This document shows positions 1 to 7,041 of a stretch of 14,400 nt of DNA, in pieces (positions within the stretch are counted from its first letter, which is position 1; every line of letters starts with the position of its first letter). The stretch is from Syntrophobacterales bacterium (GTDB taxonomy: Bacteria > Desulfobacterota > Syntrophia > Syntrophales > UBA6807): the NCBI GenBank assembly GCA_021159265.1, contig JAGGSD010000012.1:1-14400 (forward strand), written 5' to 3'. A model generated the notes under the pieces. It worked only from the letters and a program-made list of their open reading frames with translations, did no database searches and was not told the DNA's origin. The translations under genes and the position numbers were made by a program.

Positions 1-38
1 TGAATATTAGAAATTCGGATTTGTTTCGCATTTAGTGC

Positions 39-76
39 TTCGAATTTCGAATTTTCAGTTTATCTGGGTTAGGAGG
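39..76 (+). promoter_or_regulatory. gatC upstream segment with repeat motif and ribosome binding site
   Basis: The 81 bases before gatC are AT-rich. They contain the short iterated motif TTCGAATTTCGAA at 39-51, with a related AAATTCGG at 11-18, which looks like a fragment of a dispersed intergenic repeat. The sequence AGGAGG at 71-76 is a strong Shine-Dalgarno five bases before the TTG codon at 82, and it decides the unusual TTG start of gatC. I see no convincing -35/-10 pair, so the promoter may lie upstream of the window. Confidence 0.5.
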
Positions 77-81
77 AAGAA

Positions 82-369
82 TTGAAAATAACAAGCGAAG
101 GAGTTGATCATGTGGCGCATTTAGCCATGCTCAACTTGAGAGAAGATGAAAAAGACAAATTTACGGCTCAGCTTAATGATGTGTTTTTATATATGGAAAT
201 GCTGAATAAAGTTGATACAGCCGGGGTCGAACCGATGACGCATGCAATTTCCCTGAACAATGCCTTCAGGGATGACGCGGTCAAGGAATCTATTGGTGAT
301 GAGAAGGCTCTGGCTAATGCGCCTGATAAAATGGGAAACTGTTTCAGAGTTCCTAAAGTAATTGAATAG
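82..369 (+). CDS. gatC: Asp-tRNA(Asn)/Glu-tRNA(Gln) amidotransferase subunit C
   Basis: GatC is the small subunit of the heterotrimeric GatCAB amidotransferase. It wraps around and stabilises the GatA-GatB pair in the cytoplasm. The 95-residue product has the family's usual length. It shows the typical N-terminal helix that places Val-Asp-His-Val-Ala before a leucine-rich stretch (HLAMLNL), then a central acidic helix (LYMEMLNKVDTAGVEPM) leading to the 'EPM.H' motif, and it ends in the usual 'FRVPKVIE'-type tail. The start is a TTG, chosen because AGGAGG lies at the correct distance and no ATG or GTG nearby gives a full-length family member. gatA follows after 139 nt rather than abutting, which is a looser arrangement than the rest of this operon. 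Confidence 0.95.
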   Translation: MKITSEGVDHVAHLAMLNLREDEKDKFTAQLNDVFLYMEMLNKVDTAGVEPMTHAISLNNAFRDDAVKESIGDEKALANAPDKMGNCFRVPKVIE

Positions 370-423
370 GAAGCGTTCAGCGTTTGCCCGGCTTGTCCAT
401 TGTATCAGAAATATTCGGCGTAG

Positions 424-452
424 AGCCCGTTCCCCGAACGGGCTTGTATAAT
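424..452 (+). promoter_or_regulatory. Perfect 9-bp hairpin plus TATAAT hexamer in the gatC-gatA gap
   Basis: AGCCCGTTC at 424-432 and GAACGGGCT at 436-444 are exact reverse complements around a CCC loop. No T-run follows, so this is not a standard intrinsic terminator. A consensus TATAAT lies directly downstream at 447-452, but the region 17 bases upstream (inside the hairpin) has no recognisable -35. An earlier GCCCG at 386-390 could pair with CGGGC at 439-443 as a competing structure. The element could be an mRNA-stability hairpin, a processing site or a weak internal promoter for gatA. The hairpin is seen directly; its role is inference. Confidence 0.5.
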
Positions 453-508
453 GTCGCGAGAAAGCAGTAGATTTGGTTTTTAATGAGTGCTTAAAGCAAG
501 AGGTAAAA

Positions 509-1969
509 ATGGAACTTAACCAGTTAACAATTCACGAATTGAAGGAAAAATTGAAAGAAGGCAAGACCACCTCAGTTGAAATTACCGAGTCGGTATTTAA
601 GAGGATAGAAGACGTTGAAGACAAGGTTCACTCCTTTATTACCCTTATGAAAGACTCAGCTTTTGACGAGGCCGAAAAAGCGGACAAGGCTATACGAGAG
701 GAGAATAATATCGGTCTCCTAACCGGTATTCCTGTTGCTGTGAAGGATTTGTTGTGTACAAAAGGGGTAAAAACGACGTGCGGATCTCATATCCTTGAGA
801 ATTTTGTTCCACCATATGATGCCACAGTAGTTAAAAAATTGAAAGAAGCAGGAGCCGTCATAGTGGGAAAAACTAATATGGATGAGTTTGCCATGGGTTC
901 CTCAACGGAAACGTCGTATTTTGGAATTACGAAAAATCCCTGGGATCTGGGAAAGATACCGGGAGGTTCGAGCGGCGGCTCGGCCGCCGCGGTTGTTGCC
1001 GATGAATGTATAGCGTCTATTGGTTCTGATACAGGCGGATCCATAAGACAGCCTGCCGCCCTGTGCGGTGTTGTGGGATTAAAACCTACCTACGGGAGAG
1101 TTTCCCGATTCGGCCTGGTTGCTTTCGCGTCCTCTCTGGACCAGATCGGGCCTTTCAGTAAGGATGTGGAAGACTGTGCCACCATGATGAATGTTATTGC
1201 CGGATATGACCCGAATGAATCCACATCGGTTTCTGCCGATGTCCCGGATTATACCAGGTATATTTCAAAGGATATAGAAGGCTGGACCGTGGGTATTCCC
1301 AGGGAATACTTTATAGAGGGTATTGATTCTGAAGTTCTGGATGCAGTGGAAGGCGCAATTGAAGAAGTAAAAAGAATGGGAGGAAAAACTGTTGAAATTT
1401 CACTTCCCCACACGGAATATTGTGTTGCCACATATTATGTTATAGCGCCTTCGGAAGCGAGTTCGAATCTTGCCCGCTATGACGGTGTAAGGTACGGCTT
1501 CAGGTCGCAAGATGGAAGAGACCTCCTCGATATGTATAAAACGTCTCGTTCCGCCGGTTTCGGAGCAGAGGTAAAGAGGAGAATCATGATCGGAACCCAC
1601 GCTCTCTCTTCCGGATATTACGATGCTTATTACAAAAAAGCGTCCCAGGTGCGGGCACTGATAAGAAATGATTTTGATGAGGCTTTCAAAAGGTGTGATG
1701 TTATTTTGACCCCCGCAACACCAACACCTGCGTTCAATATTGGTGAAAAGATGGATGATCCGCTTCAGATGTACCTTTGCGATATATTCACATTGTCGGC
1801 CAACCTGGCTGGTATCCCGGGAATTTCAATACCCTGCGGCTACACAAATAGCGGTCTTCCCATAGGGCTACAGCTCCTGGCGAAACACTTCGAAGAGGGA
1901 AAGCTGATTCAGATGGCTTCCGCATATGAGAAAAGTTCAAAAATTGAAAAAAGGAGACCTGATTTATAA
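509..1969 (+). CDS. gatA: Asp-tRNA(Asn)/Glu-tRNA(Gln) amidotransferase subunit A (amidase)
   Basis: GatA is the glutaminase subunit. It releases ammonia from glutamine (or asparagine) and channels it to GatB for transamidation of misacylated tRNA. The 486-residue product is a full-length amidase-signature protein. The catalytic Lys-cisSer-Ser triad falls at the canonical numbers when counted from the ATG at 509: K79 in 'PVAVKD', S154 in 'PGGSSGGSAA' and S178 in 'GSDTGGSIRQP'. The 'KPTYGRVSRFG' block after the signature is also typical. A longer reading from a TTG at 473 would add 12 residues, but the ATG at 509 is preceded by AGAGG and gives the expected N-terminus. The stop TAA shares one base with the gatB ATG (TAATG), which indicates translational coupling. 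Confidence 0.97.
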   Translation: MELNQLTIHELKEKLKEGKTTSVEITESVFKRIEDVEDKVHSFITLMKDSAFDEAEKADKAIREENNIGLLTGIPVAVKDLLCTKGVKTTCGSHILENFVPPYDATVVKKLKEAGAVIVGKTNMDEFAMGSSTETSYFGITKNPWDLGKIPGGSSGGSAAAVVADECIASIGSDTGGSIRQPAALCGVVGLKPTYGRVSRFGLVAFASSLDQIGPFSKDVEDCATMMNVIAGYDPNESTSVSADVPDYTRYISKDIEGWTVGIPREYFIEGIDSEVLDAVEGAIEEVKRMGGKTVEISLPHTEYCVATYYVIAPSEASSNLARYDGVRYGFRSQDGRDLLDMYKTSRSAGFGAEVKRRIMIGTHALSSGYYDAYYKKASQVRALIRNDFDEAFKRCDVILTPATPTPAFNIGEKMDDPLQMYLCDIFTLSANLAGIPGISIPCGYTNSGLPIGLQLLAKHFEEGKLIQMASAYEKSSKIEKRRPDL

Positions 1970-3399
1970 TGGAATACGAACCTGTTATAGGGCTTGAAGT
2001 TCACGCCCAGCTCCTTACGAAAACGAAGATATTCTGCGGTTGCTCCGCGAAGTTTGGTTCAGCGCCGAACAATAACACCTGTCCCATTTGCCTTGGCATG
2101 CCCGGGGTGCTTCCCGTAATGAATAAAAAGGTTGTGGAATACACCATAAAAATGGCTGTAGCAACCCACTGCCGGATCAACAAGAATAATAACTTCGCCA
2201 GAAAAAACTATTTCTATCCTGATCTGCCAAAGGGCTATCAGATATCCCAGTATGCATATCCCCTCGCGGAAGGGGGGTATGTTGATGTGGAAATCAACGG
2301 GGCTAAGAAAAGGATTGGCATTACGAGGATTCACATGGAAGAAGATGCAGGGAAACTTATCCATGACGAAAACAATCCTTCGAGTTACGTGGATCTTAAT
2401 CGTGCCGGAGTTCCTCTTATAGAAATTGTCAGCGAACCCGATATGAGGAGCCCGGAAGAAGGCATTGGCTATTTGCGTAGACTCCATGAAATCCTCGTCT
2501 ATCTGGAAATTTGTGACGGCAATATGGAGGAGGGAAGTTTCCGCTGCGATGCCAACATTTCTTTAAGGCCAAAGGGGGAGGATGAATTCGGAATAAGGAC
2601 GGAATTGAAGAATATGAATTCCTTCAGAAATGTCCAGCGTGCCCTCCAATATGAGATTAAAAGGCAGCAATATGTCCTGGAAAGCGGTGGGAAAGTGATA
2701 CAGGAGACCAGACTGTGGGACGATTCCCAGGGTGTAACACATTCTATGAGGGGTAAAGAAGAAGCTCATGACTATCGCTATTTCCCCGATCCCGATCTTG
2801 TTCCCCTTATGATTTCGGAAGAGTGGATAAAAGAAGTAGAAAAAACACTTCCCGAACTTCCTTTGAGAAAGAGAGAACGTTTTGTCAGAGAGTATGGCAT
2901 ACCTCCTTATGATGCCGGTGTCTTAACCGCGAGCCGTGACCTTGCCGATTTTTATGAGAAAACAGTAAAATATTCGGGAAAACCCAAGATAGCAAGTAAC
3001 TGGATTATGGGCGATGTCCTGGGGTATCTAAAAGAGGACAAAAAAGAAATAAAAGACAGTCCTGTTACGCCTGAGGCGCTTGGAGACGTGATCAACCTGA
3101 TAGAAGATGGAACGATCAGTGGGAAAATTGCCAAGGAAGTTTTCGAGGAAGTATGGAAAACGGGTAAGGATCCGAAGAAAGTTATAGAAGAAAAAGGACT
3201 TGTGCAAATCACCGATGCCGGTGCTCTGGAAACGGCTATAGAAGAAGTTTTAAAAAGCAGCCCCGCCCAATTGGAACAGTATAAACAGGGAAAAGAAAAA
3301 CTGTTCGGATATTTTGTTGGCCAGGTGATGAAGGCAACAAAAGGAAAAGCCAATCCGAAGCTTGTCAATGAGATCCTGAGAAAGAAGCTTTCTGAGTGA
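1969..3399 (+). CDS. gatB: Asp-tRNA(Asn)/Glu-tRNA(Gln) amidotransferase subunit B
   Basis: GatB binds the misacylated tRNA, activates the Glu or Asp side chain with ATP, and transfers the ammonia delivered by GatA. The 476-residue length is typical. The N-terminus 'YEPVIGLEVHAQLLTKTKIFC' is the family hallmark, and four zinc-type cysteines are visible at C23, C25, C38 and C41 (KIFCGCS ... NTCPICLGMPG). The 'MEEDAGKLIH', 'DLNRAGVPLIEIVSEPD', 'RCDANISLRP' and 'ELKNMNSFRNVQRAL' blocks of the catalytic domain follow. The last ~150 residues form the helical GatB/YqeY tail used for tRNA recognition (ending 'KGKANPKLVNEILRKKL'). AAGGAG at 1951-1956 serves as its Shine-Dalgarno, inside the gatA 3' end. 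The 3' end overlaps mtnA by 4 nt (GTGA). Confidence 0.97.
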   Translation: MEYEPVIGLEVHAQLLTKTKIFCGCSAKFGSAPNNNTCPICLGMPGVLPVMNKKVVEYTIKMAVATHCRINKNNNFARKNYFYPDLPKGYQISQYAYPLAEGGYVDVEINGAKKRIGITRIHMEEDAGKLIHDENNPSSYVDLNRAGVPLIEIVSEPDMRSPEEGIGYLRRLHEILVYLEICDGNMEEGSFRCDANISLRPKGEDEFGIRTELKNMNSFRNVQRALQYEIKRQQYVLESGGKVIQETRLWDDSQGVTHSMRGKEEAHDYRYFPDPDLVPLMISEEWIKEVEKTLPELPLRKRERFVREYGIPPYDAGVLTASRDLADFYEKTVKYSGKPKIASNWIMGDVLGYLKEDKKEIKDSPVTPEALGDVINLIEDGTISGKIAKEVFEEVWKTGKDPKKVIEEKGLVQITDAGALETAIEEVLKSSPAQLEQYKQGKEKLFGYFVGQVMKATKGKANPKLVNEILRKKLSE

Positions 3400-4439
3400 C
3401 GATAAGAACACTTTACTGGGAAAATGATACCGTTGTCATGATCGACCAGAATGCCCTCCCCCACGAGGAAAGATATCTCGTCTGCAAAAACTACAGAGAA
3501 GTTATTACTGCCATCAATGACATGACAATCAGGGGCGCTCCTGCCATAGGGGTTGCCGCAGCCATGGGTATTGCCCTCGGTGTACTGAATCTTCCTGCAA
3601 AATCCCGGGGAGAATGCCTGCAAGATGATTTTTACAGGATTTGCGATGAGTTTTCCGGAACTCGTCCAACGGCAGTCAATCTTTTCTGGGCCATAGAGCG
3701 CATAAAATCATGTTTTGAGAACGTCCTGAGATCTGGGACAAGTGATATTAAAAATGCCCTGGTAGAAGAGGCGATTCATATATGTGAAGAAGATATCGGC
3801 ATAAACAGGCAGATAGGGATATACGGTAGAAATCTGATCAAAAACAGTGATACCATACTGACTCACTGTAATGCCGGTGCTCTTGCCACGGCCGGCTACG
3901 GCACTGCCCTTGGAGTTATCAGGGCTGCCCGTGAGGAGGGAAAGGAACTCCATGTTTTTGTGGATGAAACCAGACCTGTTCTTCAGGGCGCAAGACTGAC
4001 GGCGTGGGAAATGAAAAAAGAAAATATTCCAGTTACGGTAATAACCGACAATATGGCCGGATTTGTTATGAAGCAGGGAAAGATCAATCTGGTAATCGTG
4101 GGTGCGGATCGCATTGCCTCCAACGGCGATGCCGCTAATAAGATAGGTACCTATTCACTTGCCGTACTCGCTCGTGAAAATAATATTCCTTTTTATATAG
4201 CCGCTCCTTTGTCAACGATCGATATGGCTATAAAAAGTGGTGAAGAGATTCCTATTGAGGAACGCGATGAAGATGAAATTACGAATTTTCATGGTGTAAA
4301 AACAGCGCCGGAAGGAGTGGCAGTTTACAACCCGGCTTTCGATGTAACCCCAAACCGGTACATATCGGCCATTATTACCGAGGCTGGAATTGTCACCACA
4401 CCCTTTGAAGAGGGAATCAGGAAATTTTTCAGTAAATAA
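3396..4439 (+). CDS. mtnA: S-methyl-5-thioribose-1-phosphate isomerase
   Basis: MtnA converts 5-methylthioribose-1-phosphate to 5-methylthioribulose-1-phosphate. In some bacteria it also isomerises the 5-deoxyribose-1-phosphate analogue, salvaging by-products of S-adenosylmethionine chemistry. It belongs to the eIF2B-like/aIF-2B family. The 347-residue product shows the substrate-binding 'MTIRGAPAIG' (43-52), the catalytic Cys C158 in 'LTHCNAGALATAGYGTALG', 'DETRPVLQGARLTAWE' at 190-205, and the catalytic Asp D238 in 'VGADRIASNGDAANKIGTY'. These match the Cys160/Asp240 pair of the Bacillus enzyme. The start is the GTG at 3396, which overlaps the gatB stop (GTGA). No strong ribosome site is visible, so translation probably depends on coupling with gatB. 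No other mtn gene is in the window, so the downstream route (mtnBCD or an aldolase shunt) cannot be read here. Confidence 0.95.
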   Translation: MTIRTLYWENDTVVMIDQNALPHEERYLVCKNYREVITAINDMTIRGAPAIGVAAAMGIALGVLNLPAKSRGECLQDDFYRICDEFSGTRPTAVNLFWAIERIKSCFENVLRSGTSDIKNALVEEAIHICEEDIGINRQIGIYGRNLIKNSDTILTHCNAGALATAGYGTALGVIRAAREEGKELHVFVDETRPVLQGARLTAWEMKKENIPVTVITDNMAGFVMKQGKINLVIVGADRIASNGDAANKIGTYSLAVLARENNIPFYIAAPLSTIDMAIKSGEEIPIEERDEDEITNFHGVKTAPEGVAVYNPAFDVTPNRYISAIITEAGIVTTPFEEGIRKFFSK

Positions 4440-4446
4440 CTTAATA

Positions 4447-5061
4447 ATGAAAAAACTTCTCCTTTTTGATTTTGATGGTGTCATTGTCGATTCACTGGAA
4501 TTATATGAAGAGATGACAAGACGCTGTTTTGAAAAAATCGGCAAACCAATTATAAAAAATCACGAAGATTTTTTGAATCTTTTCGATGATAATTTTTACG
4601 AGGCCCTTCGGAAGAGAGGCGTTGACGCTGATGAATTCAACAATGCAGCCGGGCTTATTGCACCCTATGCTGACTATAGCAAAGTTGCTCCCTTTAAAGG
4701 TTTGATGCCCGCACTGAGGGAACTCGATAAGAATAATATACTGCTCATTATTTCATCCAATTCCCTTTATGCTATTGAATTCATACTGTCGAAGATTAAT
4801 TTTAACGGCTCTTTCGATAAGATTCTGGGCGCTGATTTTATGCTGAGCAAGATTGATAAAATAAACTACGCTGTGGAAAAGTGGGAGATTCCGAAGGACA
4901 GGACATATTTTATCGGAGATACAACCGGGGATATAAAGGAGGCAAAAGAAGCAGGTGTGAAAGCCGTTGCCGTAACCTGGGGCTGGCATACTAAAGAGAG
5001 GCTCAAAGAAGAGTTCCCCGATTACCTGATTGATTCTCCTCACGAACTTTTAAATATTTAA
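4447..5061 (+). CDS. HAD-superfamily hydrolase (phosphoglycolate phosphatase-like)
   Basis: This is a predicted cytoplasmic phosphatase of the haloacid dehalogenase superfamily, 204 residues. Motif I is 'LFDFDGVIVDS' with the nucleophile D8 and acid/base D10. Motif II is the serine pair S103/S104 in 'LIISSNS', motif III a lysine at K135 or K138, and motif IV 'FIGDTTGDI' with D158 and D162 for Mg2+. The segment between motifs I and II (about residues 17-85) is a helical cap, placing it in subfamily I near Gph/PGP-type enzymes. The ATG at 4447 is chosen because motif I then starts at residue 7; an in-frame GTG-type extension to 4390 would lie wholly inside mtnA. It sits 7 nt after mtnA, so it is probably co-transcribed and could act on a sugar phosphate of the same salvage route. 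That link is inference from position only. Confidence 0.85.
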   Translation: MKKLLLFDFDGVIVDSLELYEEMTRRCFEKIGKPIIKNHEDFLNLFDDNFYEALRKRGVDADEFNNAAGLIAPYADYSKVAPFKGLMPALRELDKNNILLIISSNSLYAIEFILSKINFNGSFDKILGADFMLSKIDKINYAVEKWEIPKDRTYFIGDTTGDIKEAKEAGVKAVAVTWGWHTKERLKEEFPDYLIDSPHELLNI

Positions 5062-5210
5062 ATGCGTTTCCCCAGTGTTGTGCCAAAAAAGCTATCCAGT
5101 AACTTTTGTCACGATACGAATTGGCTAGGAGATTATTCGAGAATAACTTCGTCGCAAGGCAGACACAGAGATTGCAGAAAATAATCATTTTTGTATGGAA
5201 ACTAAACAAT

Positions 5211-5242
5211 AAAGGGTTTGCCTTTCATGAGGCAAACCCTTT
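5211..5242. terminator. Bidirectional hairpin terminator between convergent genes
   Basis: AAAGGGTTTGCCT (5211-5223) and AGGCAAACCCTTT (5230-5242) are a perfect 13-bp inverted repeat with a 6-nt loop. It sits between the HAD gene on the plus strand and the atoE-type gene on the minus strand, which end facing each other. Read on the minus strand, the stem is followed by a T-rich tract (TTTATTGTTT), so it fits best as an intrinsic terminator for atoE. On the plus strand the stem itself ends in TTT but lacks a long U-run. The stretch 5062-5210 before it holds no gene I recognise; the only small structure there is a 6-bp inverted repeat at 5133-5146 (TTATTC-GA-GAATAA). Confidence 0.85.
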
Positions 5243-5262
5243 GGTTAGAATATGTACGGGCG

Positions 5263-6612
5263 TTAAGCCGGTAAGAGCAATAACCCCAGAATAAAAACAA
5301 CCGCACTCGTAACCAATACCACCATCGTGTAACCCACAATATCCCGGGCTCTCAGACGTGTAATCCCCAGTAGTGCCAGCGCCCAGAAGGGTTGCAGCAT
5401 GTTCGTCCATTGATCTCCATAGGCAATAGCCATAACGGTTTTTGGTATGGAGAAATGGAGTGCCTGAGCGGCCTGTACCATAACAGGTCCCTGAACCGCC
5501 ATCTGACCACCACCGGAAGGTACAAACAGGTTTACAAGGCCGGCGCTAAGAAACGCAAATACCGGGTAGGTAGTAGTATTTGAAACAGCCACAAACCAGC
5601 CGGCAATGACGGCAACGAGACCGGAAAATTTCATCATTCCCATGATACCCGCGTAAAACGGGAACTGAATGATGATTCCGGAACAGGCTTTAGTTCCCTC
5701 GCTTACTGCCTTGATATAATTAATAGGGGTACGCTGTAAAATTATTCCTACAAAGAGGAAGGTAAAGTTAACGATATTCAGATTCAGCTTGAATCCTTTC
5801 GTACCAAAATACCAGAATATGTATGCTAACCCCATCAGACCAATGATCCATGTAATAGTCTGACTGTTTTCTATCTTATCCGCGATGACCATCTCTTCTT
5901 TTGAAAGGGCATTAACCTTTTCCTCCTCCACTAGTCCAAGATCGACATCGGTAATTGTTACTATATCTTCTTTATTTTTGGGAGACATCATCATCATTGT
6001 CAAAGGTATAACAGCAAGAAGGACAAGTGTCACAACAATATTCAAGGGGCTGAAAAGGGTTTGACTGGTGGGAATTATTCCTATGTCCTTCATCAAAAAG
6101 TGACCTTTTGTAGCCACCAAAAGCGGAGCCGATGCCGATAACCCGCCATGCCACGTCAGAAATCCCGCATAACCTGCCGCACCCAGGAGAGGATAATGCA
6201 TCGGAATATTCCTCAAATGACCGCTACGTCCAACCTCACGGGCCATTAAAGCTCCAACTATAATACCCAATCCCCAGTTAACCCAGGAAGCAATTGCCGC
6301 AGTTAAAGCCACCAAGAAGATCGCGCCGGTTTGATGGGACGGTATGGCGGCAAGCTTTTCAATTCCCTTTCTTACGATAGGAGAAGTCGCCAAAGCGTGA
6401 CCGGTTACCAGAATCAAGCACATCTGCATACCGAATTTCAGGAGTACCCAGAAACCTTTATACCAGTACTGGACCATTTCAAAGGGGCCGCTCTTGGTAA
6501 GACTCAATCCTAAAATATAAGTAAGAAAAGTTAATAGAATAGCAAACAACATGGGATCAGGCATCCATTTACGTGCCCACCTGTCAAAGACATTTCCCAT
6601 TGCTCTAATCAT
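5263..6612 (-). CDS. atoE: Short-chain fatty acid transporter, AtoE family
   Basis: This is an inner-membrane carrier of the AtoE/SCFA-transport family, which imports short-chain acids such as acetoacetate or butyrate. The 449-residue product compares with about 440 for E. coli AtoE. Seen in order are the N-terminal 'RWMPDP'-type entry (here RKWMPDPMLFAILLTFLTY), many hydrophobic segments along the whole chain, the family motif 'WVNWGLGIIVGALMAREVGR' near residues 110-130, a charged central loop rich in Glu/Lys (about 220-250), and the signature 'NLFVPSGGGQMAVQGPVMV' near residues 360-380. The ATG at 6612 is preferred because AAAGGAGGG lies at 6619-6627 and the protein then begins like other family members. 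The reading frame stays open to an ATG at 6678, which would add 22 mostly hydrophobic residues. The gene stands alone, convergent to the gat-mtnA operon. The exact substrate cannot be read from sequence; in a syntrophic or fatty-acid-oxidising anaerobe, butyrate uptake or exchange would fit. Confidence 0.92.
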   Translation of the reverse strand: MIRAMGNVFDRWARKWMPDPMLFAILLTFLTYILGLSLTKSGPFEMVQYWYKGFWVLLKFGMQMCLILVTGHALATSPIVRKGIEKLAAIPSHQTGAIFLVALTAAIASWVNWGLGIIVGALMAREVGRSGHLRNIPMHYPLLGAAGYAGFLTWHGGLSASAPLLVATKGHFLMKDIGIIPTSQTLFSPLNIVVTLVLLAVIPLTMMMMSPKNKEDIVTITDVDLGLVEEEKVNALSKEEMVIADKIENSQTITWIIGLMGLAYIFWYFGTKGFKLNLNIVNFTFLFVGIILQRTPINYIKAVSEGTKACSGIIIQFPFYAGIMGMMKFSGLVAVIAGWFVAVSNTTTYPVFAFLSAGLVNLFVPSGGGQMAVQGPVMVQAAQALHFSIPKTVMAIAYGDQWTNMLQPFWALALLGITRLRARDIVGYTMVVLVTSAVVFILGLLLLPA

Positions 6613-6674
6613 AATTTTCCCTCCTTTCAAGCTTACAACAATAAGATAAAGATAAAATGTAAAGCAAAATAACC

Positions 6675-6711
6675 TCATAGGAAAATCTTTTTAAAATACA
6701 TCACCTCCTTT
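6675..6711 (-). promoter_or_regulatory. atoE leader: perfect Shine-Dalgarno and 8-codon mini-ORF
   Basis: On the minus strand AAAGGAGGTGAT (6700-6711) matches the full anti-Shine-Dalgarno complement. An ATG within it (6701-6699) opens an 8-codon frame, MYFKKIFL, ending in a TGA at 6675-6677. That stop overlaps, as ATGA, the ATG at 6678 that is in frame with atoE. The normal atoE site (AAAGGAGGG, 6619-6627) lies about 75 nt further downstream. The mini-ORF ATG is very close to the GGAGG core, so its translation is uncertain. The arrangement could be a leader peptide or a second ribosome-loading site, or it could be chance. The motifs are seen; the role is inference. Confidence 0.35.
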
Positions 6712-6740
6712 GCTGTTTAATGTGACAAAGCCGCAAGGGT

Positions 6741-6806
6741 AAAAGGATTAGAAATTAAGGGATAATCTTGAAATTTGACCTTCATTCCCTTAGCCCTTAG
6801 CCTTTT
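6741..6806. repeat. Imperfect inverted repeat with AAGGG units
   Basis: The left arm (6741-6762, beginning AAAAGGATTAG and ending TTAAGGGA) is imperfectly complementary to the right arm (6786-6806, TCCCTTAGCCCTTAGCCTTTT). The spacer is about 23 nt. The right arm contains a 7-nt direct duplication, CCCTTAG-CCCTTAG. This looks like an intergenic palindromic repeat rather than a gene-specific regulator. It lies between the atoE leader and the insertion-sequence remnant. Confidence 0.45.
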
Positions 6807-7041
6807 GTTGTTGATACCAACATCCGCACGAAAAAACGCAGTTGCTGAGAACAAACACTAATTTATGCATATCAAAGAATAAGAATTAGTCAAGGATAAA
6901 TAAGGAGTACGCATGACTACGTCATTTTCAGCCGTAAGTAACAATAATCGATGCACAACAATTAAATAATAATGATTTTTTAGTTTTAAGTATTGTACAA
7001 GGTGGCATGACAAATGCTGCCTTATCAACCAACTTAAATAT
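6807..7041. other. Gene-poor AT-rich stretch left of the IS remnant
   Basis: No convincing gene is visible here. It may carry the minus-strand promoter of atoE (a TTGACT on the minus strand near 6886-6891), but no good -10 is placed for it. On the plus strand there is an AAGGAG (6902-6907) followed by an 18-codon frame from the ATG at 6913 to a TAA at 6967-6969. Its peptide starts MTTSFSAVSNNN; several ISAs1-type transposases begin with a similar MTTS, so it could be a 5' scrap of the same element, but the similarity is too short to rely on. A sigma-54-like sequence occurs at 7003-7018. Confidence 0.3.

Noticed and set aside
2952..3623. 223-codon minus-strand frame opposite gatB and mtnA
   Set aside because: It lies entirely antisense to two well-supported genes and has no protein similarity; it is a shadow of their codon usage.
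5106..5294. 62-codon plus-strand frame across the terminator
   Set aside because: It crosses the 13-bp terminator hairpin and enters the 3' end of atoE on the opposite strand, and has no recognisable family.
6700..6711. ATCACCTCCTTT on the plus strand, identical to the 3' tip of 16S rRNA
   Set aside because: No other 16S rRNA sequence precedes it. It is the complement of a strong Shine-Dalgarno on the minus strand.
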